Of a stretch of 64,000 nucleotides of DNA, positions 9,099-17,414 are shown in pieces; positions within the stretch are counted from its first letter, which is position 1; each line of letters begins with the position of its first letter. Source of the DNA: an uncultured Actinomycetes bacterium (GTDB lineage Bacteria > Actinomycetota > Acidimicrobiia > Acidimicrobiales > Acidimicrobilacustridaceae); contig CALBSE010000026.1 in the NCBI GenBank assembly GCA_937927725.1, positions 36,611-100,610 on the forward strand. The letters are read 5' to 3'. The notes under the pieces were generated by a model that was not told the DNA's origin, ran no database searches, and worked only from the letters and a program-made list of their open reading frames with translations. Both the position numbers and the translations under genes were made by a program.

Positions 9099-10559
9099 TC
9101 AGACTTTTTCGTCGACGAGACCCTCGTGGGTGCCGGCGAAGTCGGGATAGGCAAGGACTCCCATTTCTGGGACATCAAGACCTGCAACTTCAACTTCGGA
9201 ATCAACTCGAATGCCCTTGAAGATGACCTTCGAGAGTTTGAAGAAGCCCCAGGAAATGCCACCCATCACCACGATGATGACGAGGCAACCGATCGCCTGG
9301 GCGGCCAACTGACCCCAGCCCGCTGAACCGTAAAGCACACCGGTGACACCGGTTGCAGATCCAGCCGAATCGAGGTGAGTTGTGGTGCCGTTCCAACCAA
9401 TGCCGGTGCCAAGCGCGTCAACGCCGTACTTGCCACTGGCAAAGATGCCAAGGGCCAAGACGCCCCACAGGCCGTTGGCGAAGTGGACACCGATGGCGCC
9501 GACCGGATCGTCGATCTTGACCTTCTGGTCAACGAAGAACACCACTTCAACAACGATGATGCCAGCGATCAATCCGATCACACCGGCAGCCCACGGATCA
9601 ACGAAGGCGCACGGTGCAGTGATCGCAACGAGTCCGGCCAGTAGACCGTTCATGATCATGGCCGGATCGGGCTTTCCGGTGCGCTTCCACACCCAGAACA
9701 TGGCCGCAACACATCCAAGTGCCGCTGCGATCGCAGTGTTTGCTGCGACAAGTGCAAATTGACCGTCAGCGATCTGCAGCGTGGAGGCCGCGTTGAATCC
9801 AAACCATCCGAAGAAGAGGATCAACGTGCCGGCGCCAGCCATTGCGATGCTGTGACCAGGAATGCCGCGTGCTTTGCCGTCCTTGCCGTACTTGCCGATT
9901 CGAGGACCAATGACCGCTGCACCCGTAAGAGCAGCGACACCGCCCACGGCATGCACGACACCTGAACCAGCAAAGTCGACGTAGCCGTTACCGAGCTTGA
10001 GCGAGTTGCCGAGCTGTGACAGCCAGCCGCCGCCCCACGTCCATGCACCGAACAGCGGGTAGTAGATCGCTCCACAGAAGAAGCCCCAAAGAATAAAGGA
10101 CTTGAACTTCCAACGTTCCGCCATGGATCCGGTGGGGATCGTTGCGGCGGTATCCATGAACGCAAGCATGTAGAGGAAGTAACCAGCAACTGCTCCCGAG
10201 GCAGCGAACTTGCCACCCGTGAGTGCGAAGCCGCCCTTCCAGAGGAACACCCAATGGCCACTGCCAACCAGCGCGCTACCAAGTGCGTGGTCGTAACCCC
10301 AGTCAAAGCCTGGGATCTTTGCGGAATAGCCACCAAACATGAGCGCGTATCCGACAAGGAAGAACGCGGTTGCTCCGGTACCAAACACAGCGATGTTCAT
10401 CGCCATCGTGTGCGCAGCATTCTTCGCACGCACAAAGCCGGTTTCGAGCATTGCGAAACCCGCCTGCATGAACATCACGAGCGAGGCGCCAACGATGATC
10501 CAAAGAAGGTTCGTGTTCTGCGAGAACAAATCGAACGCGCTTGTAGCTGTTGTATTCAC
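9099..10559 (-). CDS. amt: Ammonium transporter, Amt/Rh family
   Basis: The 486-residue transporter imports NH4+/NH3 through an 11-helix channel. Family motifs are clear: LVMFMQAGFAMLETGFVR in TM1, the twin-His pore segments (VDFAGSGVVHAVGGVAAL with the first His and GVHFANGLWGVLALGIF with the second) and FFGWFGFNAAST. The GTG start overlaps the stop of glnK (GTGA, 10556-10559), so the two are translationally coupled, as expected for a P-II protein that plugs its own transporter. No N-terminal extension is present, unlike the second Amt at 15.7 kb. The operon is preceded by two CTGAC-repeat boxes. Confidence 0.95.
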   Translation of the reverse strand: MNTTATSAFDLFSQNTNLLWIIVGASLVMFMQAGFAMLETGFVRAKNAAHTMAMNIAVFGTGATAFFLVGYALMFGGYSAKIPGFDWGYDHALGSALVGSGHWVFLWKGGFALTGGKFAASGAVAGYFLYMLAFMDTAATIPTGSMAERWKFKSFILWGFFCGAIYYPLFGAWTWGGGWLSQLGNSLKLGNGYVDFAGSGVVHAVGGVAALTGAAVIGPRIGKYGKDGKARGIPGHSIAMAGAGTLILFFGWFGFNAASTLQIADGQFALVAANTAIAAALGCVAAMFWVWKRTGKPDPAMIMNGLLAGLVAITAPCAFVDPWAAGVIGLIAGIIVVEVVFFVDQKVKIDDPVGAIGVHFANGLWGVLALGIFASGKYGVDALGTGIGWNGTTTHLDSAGSATGVTGVLYGSAGWGQLAAQAIGCLVIIVVMGGISWGFFKLSKVIFKGIRVDSEVEVAGLDVPEMGVLAYPDFAGTHEGLVDEKV

Positions 10560-10897
10560 AGTGCTTCACCGTCTCTCTCGCCGGTTCGAATACGGACGAG
10601 TCGGGACACCGGCGTGACCCACACCTTGCCGTCACCGATCTTGTCGGTTCGTGCGGCTTGCACGATTGCGTCGACGACTGCGTCGACATCTGCATCATCA
10701 ATCAGGACCGAAATTCGGACCTTCGGAATGAAGTCGATGGTGTATTCGGCGCCGCGGTAGGTCTCAGCGTGCCCGCCCTGCCGACCAAAGCCCTTGACCT
10801 CGTCGACCGTCATTCCTTGCACGCCTATCGCCTTCACTGCGTCCTTCACCTCCTCGACCTTGTGCGGCTTGATCACCGCTGTCACAAGTTGGACCAT
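10556..10897 (-). CDS. glnK: Nitrogen regulatory protein P-II
   Basis: A 113-residue P-II signal protein. The T-loop GFGRQGGHAETYRGAEYT carries the conserved Tyr (position about 51) that is uridylylated in proteobacteria and adenylylated in actinobacteria. The B-loop DKIGDGKVWV is present. P-II senses ATP/ADP and 2-oxoglutarate and gates Amt. The open frame runs 141 codons upstream, but ATG 10897 lies exactly at the family start (MVQLVTAVIKPHK) with GGAGGAG before it. Gene order is glnK then amt, with a 4-base overlap. It differs from the second P-II here, which follows its amt. Confidence 0.95.
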   Translation of the reverse strand: MVQLVTAVIKPHKVEEVKDAVKAIGVQGMTVDEVKGFGRQGGHAETYRGAEYTIDFIPKVRISVLIDDADVDAVVDAIVQAARTDKIGDGKVWVTPVSRLVRIRTGERDGEAL

Positions 10898-10974
10898 GAC
10901 TCCTCCTCTGACGGGCCACGCCCATCGGTCGATCCCAGGGCCCAACGTGGACGCCCGGCGCCGACGACTGCCGT

Positions 10975-10990
10975 CTGACGCAAACCTGAC
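10975..10990. promoter_or_regulatory. CTGAC-N6-CTGAC box upstream of glnK-amt (GlnR-like)
   Basis: Two direct copies of CTGAC at 10975 and 10986, an 11-base period, sit 78 bases upstream of the glnK start. The AC-N9-AC core fits what is described for actinobacterial GlnR sites and the 11-base direct-repeat style of OmpR-type regulators. A second, near-identical box lies 74 bases away (about seven helical turns). Confidence 0.5.
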
Positions 10991-11048
10991 GGTAAAGAAC
11001 CGCCGTTTCCGGAGGGTGTGCGGTTTGTTACGCCAATCCGCCAATTTT

Positions 11049-11066
11049 CTGACAGAAATCTGACAA
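11049..11066. promoter_or_regulatory. CTGACA-N5-CTGACA box between glnK and the PRC/MgtE_N gene (GlnR-like)
   Basis: CTGACAGAAATCTGACAA: direct repeat at 11049 and 11060, period 11. The same 18-mer, with one changed base in the spacer, occurs at 17334-17351 upstream of the second amt operon. It lies 152 bases before the glnK start and 39 before the divergent gene at 11105, so it could serve either. Confidence 0.55.
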
Positions 11067-11104
11067 AGTGGCATTCGGCCCCGGCCGGGAGATACTTGAG
11101 GAAC

Positions 11105-11956
11105 ATGTGGCTGACCGAGGTGCGCGGCAGAACCGTCATCGGGCCGGACGGACGACCTCTGGGAACGGTGCGCGATGTCGTGGTTGCCCTTCAGGAGGGA
11201 GAACACCATCCGTCGATCTCTCGCCTGCTGAGCGGCTCGCGAAAAGCACTGGTCCTCATTGATCGTGAAGACATCGCCGTATTTGATGAAACCACCATTG
11301 CTTTGCGTCCGGCTTCTCAACCAACACCGCTTGCGTTCAACGTTGGCTCCCTCCGGCTTGGCGCCGATGAACTTCTGCTCGTTCGAGACGTACTCGACAC
11401 CCAGATTGTCGACATCTCAGGTCACCGATTAGCCAGAGTTGCCGATGTCGTCTTCTCCAGACACGGGGATCGCCGTTGGAGGATCGATGCAGTCGATGTG
11501 AGTTTCGCTCGAGTGCTGCATCGTCTCCACCTCTCGTTCCTCGCTCACCACCTCGACGAGCAACTCATTGATTGGTCGGAGATCCACCTAACGTCACCCC
11601 GCGGCAATGACGTACAACTCGACGCTCAGCGGAGTGCGGTACACCGAGTCTCTCCGGCAGAGCTCGCAGTCATTCTTGAGCGACTCGATACTGCACGCGC
11701 CATTGATGCTGTCGAGATGCTCGCGAACGAACGCGTCGCAGAAGCGATCATTGCTGGCCATCACGCAACTGGCGAGCGACTCCTTCGTTCTGTTCCAACA
11801 TCGAAGGCCCAACGCATTATCGAAGCCATGCCTTCACCCCACGGGGAGCATTGGCGCGCACGACTCGACAGCAAACCAACGCTTCAAGGCCGCCGCTTCC
11901 ACCGCCTTCGGGGTTGGCGTCGCCACGGTCCACCGTCCGGAATGCGAACAAGGTGA
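11105..11956 (+). CDS. PRC-barrel + MgtE N-terminal-like domain protein
   Basis: A 283-residue soluble protein. Residues 1-160 contain two PRC-barrel-like units (TEVRGRTVIGPDGRPLGTV and TQIVDISGHRLARVADVVF). Residues 170-240 have the superhelical repeat of the MgtE N domain (SPAELAVILERLDTARAIDA ... AQRIIEAMP), which acts as a Mg2+ sensor in MgtE channels. ATG 11105 with GAGGA upstream is chosen over the longer open frame from 11018. The stop overlaps the GTG start of the NRAMP-like transporter (GTGA, 11953-11956), so the two are coupled and probably work as one unit. The Arg-rich tail (RRFHRLRGWRRHG) is unusual. Confidence 0.7.
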   Translation: MWLTEVRGRTVIGPDGRPLGTVRDVVVALQEGEHHPSISRLLSGSRKALVLIDREDIAVFDETTIALRPASQPTPLAFNVGSLRLGADELLLVRDVLDTQIVDISGHRLARVADVVFSRHGDRRWRIDAVDVSFARVLHRLHLSFLAHHLDEQLIDWSEIHLTSPRGNDVQLDAQRSAVHRVSPAELAVILERLDTARAIDAVEMLANERVAEAIIAGHHATGERLLRSVPTSKAQRIIEAMPSPHGEHWRARLDSKPTLQGRRFHRLRGWRRHGPPSGMRTR

Positions 11957-13179
11957 AACGAAATCGGATCGCGATCGGCGCGCTCGTTGCTGTCGTTGGA
12001 CCCGGACTCCTTGCCGGGCTCTCTGATGATGATCCTGCCGGTATCACCACATACTCGGTCCTCGGGGCCGAGCACGGATACCAGTTTCTGTGGGTACTCG
12101 CTCTTTCCACGATTGCCCTCGTGTTGTTTCATAGCCTTGGCGCGCGCATGGGTGTCGTCACAGGCCAAGGAATCATCGGGCTCGTTCGACAACGCTACGG
12201 GGTAACTCTTGCGGGAGGAGCGCTCACGGCGCTCGTCATTGCGAACGTAGGAACAACCTGTGCGGAGTTCGCCGGCGTTGCTGCTGGTTGCGAACTGTTC
12301 GGAATCCCACGACCCGTCAGCGTTCCCATCGCAGCACTGACCGTTTCGATGCTTGTGCTACGAGGCTCGTTTCACCGCGTCGAGCACATACTCATCGGAC
12401 TCTCCACCGTGTTTATTGCCTACATCGCTTCGGGGATATTGGCTCACCCCGACTGGGGAGCAGCGGCCAAGGGACTCGTTGTCCCAACTCTGCCGTCATC
12501 GCGTGATGCGATCGTCATTGTCACGGCAACGCTTGGGACGACACTCGCTCCTTGGGGCCTCGCGTTCATCCAGTCCTACGCTGTCGACAAGAGACTTCGA
12601 AAAGAAGACCTCAAGTACGAGCGCATTGACGTCGCAACCGGTGCAATCCTCACCGGGGTCATCGGGTTCTTCATCGTGGTGGCATGCGCTGCCACGCTTT
12701 ACCGGAACGGACAATCAATCAACGATGCATCAGATGCCGCACGTGCACTCGAACCATTGGCGGGCGATCTCGCCGGGAAATTATTCGGAGTCGGTCTCGT
12801 GGGTGCAGCGCTTCTCGCCGCATCAATTCTTCCGTTATCGACCAGTTACTCGGTCTGCGAATTCATCGGCGTTGAGTCTGCACTCGATGACAAGTTCCGC
12901 GACGCCAAGCCGTTTTATCTGACCTACGGGATCGTCACAGCGGTTGCAGCACTCATCATTCTGATACCCGGAGCGCCACTGATCACGATCTTGGTCGCCA
13001 CTCAGGTACTCAATGCGATTCTGCTCATTCCGCTTCTGATGTTCATGGTGGGAATCGGCCGCGATCAAGAACTGATGGGCGATCTTCGAATTACCAGAAC
13101 GATGGTCGGCGTCTACGGGGCGACCATCGCCATAGTCATCACCTGCATCAGTGCATTGTTCATTGCCACCGTGATGTAA
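11953..13179 (+). CDS. NRAMP-family divalent metal transporter, divergent metal site
   Basis: About 408 residues with 11 hydrophobic segments and the NRAMP layout (GPGLLAGLSDDDPAGITTYS in TM1). Canonical Mn2+/Fe2+ NRAMPs have DPGN in TM1 and a Met in the TM6 MPHN motif. Here TM1 has D27-P28-A29-G30 and TM6 has L-A199-P200-W201-G202, so the Asn and the soft-ligand Met are both absent. Loss of these residues is reported for NRAMP-related magnesium transporters. With the MgtE_N partner upstream, Mg2+ (or another hard cation) is the more likely substrate. Start: GTG 11953 inside a 4-base overlap; an ATG at 11851 would overlap the partner by 106 bases. Confidence 0.8.
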   Translation: MKRNRIAIGALVAVVGPGLLAGLSDDDPAGITTYSVLGAEHGYQFLWVLALSTIALVLFHSLGARMGVVTGQGIIGLVRQRYGVTLAGGALTALVIANVGTTCAEFAGVAAGCELFGIPRPVSVPIAALTVSMLVLRGSFHRVEHILIGLSTVFIAYIASGILAHPDWGAAAKGLVVPTLPSSRDAIVIVTATLGTTLAPWGLAFIQSYAVDKRLRKEDLKYERIDVATGAILTGVIGFFIVVACAATLYRNGQSINDASDAARALEPLAGDLAGKLFGVGLVGAALLAASILPLSTSYSVCEFIGVESALDDKFRDAKPFYLTYGIVTAVAALIILIPGAPLITILVATQVLNAILLIPLLMFMVGIGRDQELMGDLRITRTMVGVYGATIAIVITCISALFIATVM

Positions 13180-13185
13180 GGCCGA

Positions 13186-14559
13186 TTACACGACGGATGT
13201 TGTCGAAGCAGATTCGTTGGGGAACTCAACGGTGAACAGCGCGCCGCCACCAGCGGCGTTTGCAACTTTCACGGTGCCGCCATGGGCACGAACAATCTGA
13301 TCGACGATGGCAAGGCCCAGGCCCGACCCGGGCTTCGAACGAGCGTCGGCCGCCCTATAAAACCGGTCGAACAAATGCGGTTGATCCTCAGCAGCAATGC
13401 CGGGTCCGTAATCGCGAACGGAAACAAATCCGGGGCGAACAATTACTTCAACCGGAGTCGGGGCGTCGCTGAACTTGGCTGCGTTGTCAACCAGATTTCC
13501 GATCGCACGAGTGAGTTCACGCGGCCGTCCGATCATCGGTGCAGATTGTGCGTCGATTTCGACGATCCGCCCGGTACGGCGACGGGTGCGCTCAACGACA
13601 CGTTCGGCAATCTGGTCTAACGAAAGTTCGTCTTCCGGCTCGTCATCCCATGTATCGGTTGCGAGTTGCACCAATTCGTCGACGAGCGCACCAAGTTCGC
13701 GCGTTTCCGATTCAAGGTCGCCGAGAATTGAATCTCGAGTTTCCGCAGGTAGGTCGGGGTAGCGCTGCAGCGTCTCGACATTTGTTCGAAGACTCGTCAG
13801 CGGCGTGCGAAGTTCATGGCCCGCGTCCTGAACAAGCTGCTGCTGCTGCTCTCGCGATTGTCCAAGCGCTGCCAACATCGTGGCGAATGCTCGAGCAAGA
13901 CGGCCAGGTTCGTCTTTGCCAGCTTCCGGAACGTTGACATCGAGGCGACCTGTACTTGCGACTTCCTCAGCGGCATCAGTTAATTGCACCAAAGGTCTTG
14001 TCGCCCGGCGCGCAATAAGCCAACCGACCAATGCGCTGATTGCAGCAGCGGCGATGACGATGAGTGACAGCCAGATCCGAAGTGCCGAGAGCACTCGATT
14101 GGTTTCGCCGTAGTCGCGCGCGATTTGTACCGCACCGCCTTGAGTGATTCCGACGGTTTCGACTCGCCAAGTATCTCCGTTGACTTCGACAGTTCGTGTG
14201 ACTTTTCCTCGGCCGCTCGCAGCGATCAAAATATCCTGTGAATTCACTGGCAGCGTCGAAACGCCGATGGTATTCACGACGGTGCCAGCCTTATCAACGC
14301 ACTGGAACGCGACACCCTGAATAGATTCAGGATCACGCTGGCCACCCTGCGGGAGTCGACGCGCAGGAGTCTGAGCACATGTCTGCGCAGCTTGACGGCC
14401 ATCAGGGTCTTGGAATCGCTGTGCGTACGAGTTGAGGTACTGGTCAACCTCAGATCGGACGCGGTTGTCAGTAACTACATAGGTAGAAACTGCAACAATG
14501 ATTGCGGTGAGCGCGGTAAGCACCGCCATCGCAATCGCAATTTTTCCGCGGAGTCTCAT
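13186..14559 (-). CDS. Two-component sensor histidine kinase, MprB-like
   Basis: A 457-residue membrane kinase. TM1 spans about residues 7-29, an extracytoplasmic sensor 30-160, TM2 161-183, HAMP 184-237, H-box QDAGHELRTPLTSL (His248), N-box GNLVDNAAKFS and G-boxes DYGPGIAAED and SGLGLAIV. The overall order and the DAGHELRTPLTSLRTN box match the actinobacterial MprB/EnvZ-like group, which answers envelope stress. The periplasmic domain holds two Cys (about 61 and 87). ATG 14559 overlaps the stop of the response regulator (ATGA), so the pair is coupled. The long N-terminal extension of the open frame is rejected because it would overlap the regulator. Confidence 0.9.
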   Translation of the reverse strand: MRLRGKIAIAMAVLTALTAIIVAVSTYVVTDNRVRSEVDQYLNSYAQRFQDPDGRQAAQTCAQTPARRLPQGGQRDPESIQGVAFQCVDKAGTVVNTIGVSTLPVNSQDILIAASGRGKVTRTVEVNGDTWRVETVGITQGGAVQIARDYGETNRVLSALRIWLSLIVIAAAAISALVGWLIARRATRPLVQLTDAAEEVASTGRLDVNVPEAGKDEPGRLARAFATMLAALGQSREQQQQLVQDAGHELRTPLTSLRTNVETLQRYPDLPAETRDSILGDLESETRELGALVDELVQLATDTWDDEPEDELSLDQIAERVVERTRRRTGRIVEIDAQSAPMIGRPRELTRAIGNLVDNAAKFSDAPTPVEVIVRPGFVSVRDYGPGIAAEDQPHLFDRFYRAADARSKPGSGLGLAIVDQIVRAHGGTVKVANAAGGGALFTVEFPNESASTTSVV

Positions 14560-15242
14560 GACGGCCGCAAGGTGTAACCGACGCCGCGAACAGTCTGAAT
14601 GAGGCGCGACTCGCCGCCTTCTTCCGTCTTTCGACGCAGATATCCGATGTAGACGGCGAGAGCCTTCGAATCGGGTCCAAAGTCGTATCCCCAAATTTGG
14701 TCGTAAATGTTCGAATGCGACAGCACCACGCCGGTGTTTCGCGCGAGCAATTCGAGAAGATCAAACTCTGTCTTGGTGAGTTCAAGCTCGCGTTCGCCGC
14801 GCCACGCGCGCCGGGCAGCCTCATCAATGACGAGATCTTCCACCGTGATTTGCGGAACGTCATCGTCAACATCGAACGTGCTGCGACGAAGAAGCGAACG
14901 CAGTCGCGCAAGTAATTCATCGAGTGAAAAAGGTTTCGGAAGGTAATCGTCGGCACCGGCATCGAGTCCGGAGACACGATCAGAAACTTCGGTCCGAGCA
15001 GTGAGCACCAAAATCGGAAGCCGAGAACCAGCTGAACGAAGGCGGCGACAAACAGTCAACCCATCCATATTGGGCATACCTAAATCGAGAAGAAGAAGGT
15101 CGACGCCGTCCCTACTCGCTGCTTCAAGCGCTGCGACGCCATCGGTAACTGCTTCGACGGCGTAACCCTCAAGTTCGAGGGCCCGGGTAACCGACTCGCG
15201 AACGGCCCGATCATCTTCTGCAACCACCAAGTGTGCTCCCAT
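14556..15242 (-). CDS. Two-component response regulator, OmpR/MprA family
   Basis: The 228-residue regulator has a receiver domain (acidic pair ED near residues 9-10, phospho-acceptor Asp53 in LLLDLGMPN, Lys in YLPKPF) and a winged-helix Trans_reg_C domain (ELTKTEFDLLELLARNTG ... IQTVRGVGYTLR). ATG 15242 places the receiver at the N-terminus; the open frame continues to 15314 without family similarity. It is first gene of the operon with the MprB-like kinase. The pair lies between the two ammonium operons but nothing in its sequence links it to nitrogen. Confidence 0.92.
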   Translation of the reverse strand: MGAHLVVAEDDRAVRESVTRALELEGYAVEAVTDGVAALEAASRDGVDLLLLDLGMPNMDGLTVCRRLRSAGSRLPILVLTARTEVSDRVSGLDAGADDYLPKPFSLDELLARLRSLLRRSTFDVDDDVPQITVEDLVIDEAARRAWRGERELELTKTEFDLLELLARNTGVVLSHSNIYDQIWGYDFGPDSKALAVYIGYLRRKTEEGGESRLIQTVRGVGYTLRPS

Positions 15243-15328
15243 GCCGGAGAGTCTTGCCCACGCTGGTGAGAACAAGGTGAGAGAAGGACAAAGAACCGGT
15301 TTGAGACCACTCAAGGCGAGAAACGCAA

Positions 15329-15352
15329 GGACCCCCGCCGCAGCGGGGGTCC
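15329..15352. terminator. Terminator hairpin after amt-glnB
   Basis: A 10-bp GC stem (15329-15338 with 15343-15352) with a 4-base loop, 24 bases beyond the glnB stop on the minus strand, followed by a T-rich TTGCGTTTCTC. Likely an intrinsic terminator. Confidence 0.75.
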
Positions 15353-15376
15353 CACGTCAACCAAGGAGGAGGTGGT

Positions 15377-15718
15377 TTAGATGGCTTCGACGCCAGTTTC
15401 GGATGTGCGAATCCGAACCAGTTCGTCGACTCCCAGTACCCAGATCTTGCCGTCACCGATCTTTCCGGTTTGGCCAGCTGCAGTAATGGTCTCGATCGCC
15501 TTGGCGACAGTCGACTCATCCACGATCAGCTCGATCTTGATCTTGGGAAGCAATTCAACGGTGTACTCAGAGCCTCGGAAGGTTTCGGTCTTGCCGCCCT
15601 GGCGTCCGAAGCCCTTGACTTCGGTAACCGTCAGGCCAGTAATTCCGTCCTTCTTTAGTGCTTCCTTCACATCGTCGAACTTATGAGGTTTGAGAATTGC
15701 GGTAACAAGTTTCAACAT
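15377..15718 (-). CDS. glnB: Nitrogen regulatory protein P-II, second copy
   Basis: A 113-residue P-II protein with T-loop GFGRQGGKTETFRGSEYT (Tyr of the SEYT at about 51 retained, while the second aromatic is Phe rather than Tyr) and B-loop GKIGDGKIWVLGVDELVRIR. Only 3 bases separate it from the stop of the upstream amt, and its GGAGG ribosome site lies within the end of that gene. Roughly two-thirds of residues appear to match the other copy at 10.6 kb. The amt-then-P-II order here is opposite to the first pair. Naming glnB versus glnK is by convention only. Confidence 0.93.
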   Translation of the reverse strand: MLKLVTAILKPHKFDDVKEALKKDGITGLTVTEVKGFGRQGGKTETFRGSEYTVELLPKIKIELIVDESTVAKAIETITAAGQTGKIGDGKIWVLGVDELVRIRTSETGVEAI

Positions 15719-15721
15719 GAC

Positions 15722-17233
15722 TTAAGCCTCCTTGCTTGCGCCGGAAGTGGCAGGAACGCCAGTGCCAGTGAAAGCGAATTCAGGGTGATAAGCGGAACCG
15801 CCATGCTCGTGGATGTCAATACCCTCGAGTTCAATCTCGGCGGGGACACGGAGCAACTTGGCACCGTGGATTGCGTACATCATGGCCAGGCCAGCGACCA
15901 GCACGATGCCCGTAACCACTGCACTGCCGATGAGCTGCGCCACCAACTGATCGGTGCCGCCTCCGTAGAAGAGGCCCGTCACTGTGCCAGTGCTGAGGTC
16001 AGCGCCGGTTGCGCCCGGAATTCCGAAGTCACCAGTGGCGAAGAGGCCGACAGCGATCGTGCCGAAGATTCCGCACACGCCGTGGACTGCAACTGCACCA
16101 ATCGGATCGTCAACTCGGAACCATTCGATGACATCGATGGCGAGCACGCAGATGATCGCTGCAACACCGCCGATGATGATCGATCCGAGCGGACTCACCC
16201 AGTAGCACGGTGCAGTGATTGCAACGAGGCCAGCGAGGAAGCCGTTGATGGTGATGCCTGGATCCCACTTCTTGGTGCGGATGAACATGAAGGCAATGCC
16301 GACAAGTGCTCCTGCACACGCTGCGAGCGTGGTGTTTGCGGCAACACGACCGATCCCTTCGTAGTCCATCGCACTCAGCGTTGAACCTGGGTTGAAGCCG
16401 TACCAACCGAACCACAGGATGATGCCGCCGATGGCTGCAATCGTCATGTCGTGTCCGACCATGAAGCCGCCACCGTCTCGCTTGAACTTGCGTCCAAGTC
16501 GAGGGCCAAGAGCAATTGCACCAGCAAGAGCGAGAACGCCGCCGACGGTGTGCACAACGGTCGATCCAGCGAAATCGCGGAACGGCGTGTCCATTGTTGC
16601 GAGCCATCCGCCCGGTCCCCAGATCCAGTGACCGACAATCGGGTAGATGATGGCGCTCACGCCAACCGAGTAGATGAGGTCGCCCTTGAAGCTGGTACGA
16701 CCAACCATGGCGCCCGACACGATGGTCGAGGCAGTGTCAGCGAAAGCGAACTGGAAGACCCAGAAAGCCAAGAACGCAACACCAGTGGTTCCGTAGGTAG
16801 CGGGCGCATCATTCAGGAAGAAGTACTGATGGCCGATCCAGCCGTTTCCTTCGCCGAACATGAACGCAAAGCCCACTGCCCAGAAGAGGATGCCGCACAT
16901 TGCGGTATCGACGATGCACTCCATGAGAACGTTCACCGTCTCACGAGTACGAGCAAAGCCCGCCTCAAGCATCATGAAACCGGCCTGCATAAAGAAGACC
17001 AGGAATGCTGCAACTAACACCCAGAGCGTGTTGACGGGGTTAATGAGATCAGCAGCAGCGGTAAGCGGGGTCTCAACCTCTTGAGCACCAGCTCGGCCGC
17101 CGACGTACCACGCGAGACCGAGCATCATGGCGAGAACCGCCGTGGTGCCGATCATCTTTCCTCCGAGGTACGTGAAGAAGTAGCGACGTGAGTCCCGCTC
17201 CTTCATGCCCCCGATGAACCGTTTGATCATCAT
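15722..17233 (-). CDS. amt: Ammonium transporter with N-terminal extension
   Basis: About 503 residues. The Amt core begins near residue 66 (NPVNTLWVLVAAFLVFFMQA) and includes twin-His segments DFAGSTVVHTVGGVLALAG and AVAVHGVCGIFGTIAVGLF and ILWFGWYGFNPGS. Before it are about 60 extra residues with a hydrophobic stretch (GTTAVLAMMLGLAWYVGG) ending in RAGAQE, which looks like a cleavable or additional leader segment. Two adjacent ATGs (17233, 17230) follow GGAGGA; the second has the better spacing. The track start at 17284 lacks a ribosome site. Coupled to glnB downstream. A CTGACA repeat box lies 101 bases upstream. Confidence 0.92.
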   Translation of the reverse strand: MMIKRFIGGMKERDSRRYFFTYLGGKMIGTTAVLAMMLGLAWYVGGRAGAQEVETPLTAAADLINPVNTLWVLVAAFLVFFMQAGFMMLEAGFARTRETVNVLMECIVDTAMCGILFWAVGFAFMFGEGNGWIGHQYFFLNDAPATYGTTGVAFLAFWVFQFAFADTASTIVSGAMVGRTSFKGDLIYSVGVSAIIYPIVGHWIWGPGGWLATMDTPFRDFAGSTVVHTVGGVLALAGAIALGPRLGRKFKRDGGGFMVGHDMTIAAIGGIILWFGWYGFNPGSTLSAMDYEGIGRVAANTTLAACAGALVGIAFMFIRTKKWDPGITINGFLAGLVAITAPCYWVSPLGSIIIGGVAAIICVLAIDVIEWFRVDDPIGAVAVHGVCGIFGTIAVGLFATGDFGIPGATGADLSTGTVTGLFYGGGTDQLVAQLIGSAVVTGIVLVAGLAMMYAIHGAKLLRVPAEIELEGIDIHEHGGSAYHPEFAFTGTGVPATSGASKEA

Positions 17234-17333
17234 TCCTCCAGTTGGGTCAACCGCGTCGTTCGACGCATCAGTGAAGGTAGGCACCCCCGATTTCGGGGTT
17301 GTATGGCGACGATGACGCGATTCGGTCAGTTTC

Positions 17334-17351
17334 CTGACACAAATCTGACAA
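17334..17351. promoter_or_regulatory. CTGACA-N5-CTGACA box upstream of second amt operon (GlnR-like)
   Basis: CTGACACAAATCTGACAA: CTGAC copies at 17334 and 17345, the same 11-base period and nearly the same 18 bases as at 11049. It is located between amt-glnB (minus) and the FKBP lipoprotein (plus). A further single CTGACA lies at 17398. Shared occurrence at both ammonium loci argues for one nitrogen regulator. Confidence 0.6.
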
Positions 17352-17414
17352 GATCAACCGAGAACACACGGGTTTCTCGCCCATTCCTTACCCTCGTCTG
17401 ACAGGCTTCCCCCT

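Noticed and set aside
10898..11320. N-terminal extension of P-II (open frame to 11320)
   Set aside because: It reads through the regulatory region and overlaps the divergent gene; the family start with GGAGGAG is at 10897.
13186..15242. MprAB-like pair as nitrogen regulators of the flanking amt operons
   Set aside because: Only position suggests it; the kinase belongs to an envelope-stress type, and the CTGAC boxes fit GlnR better.
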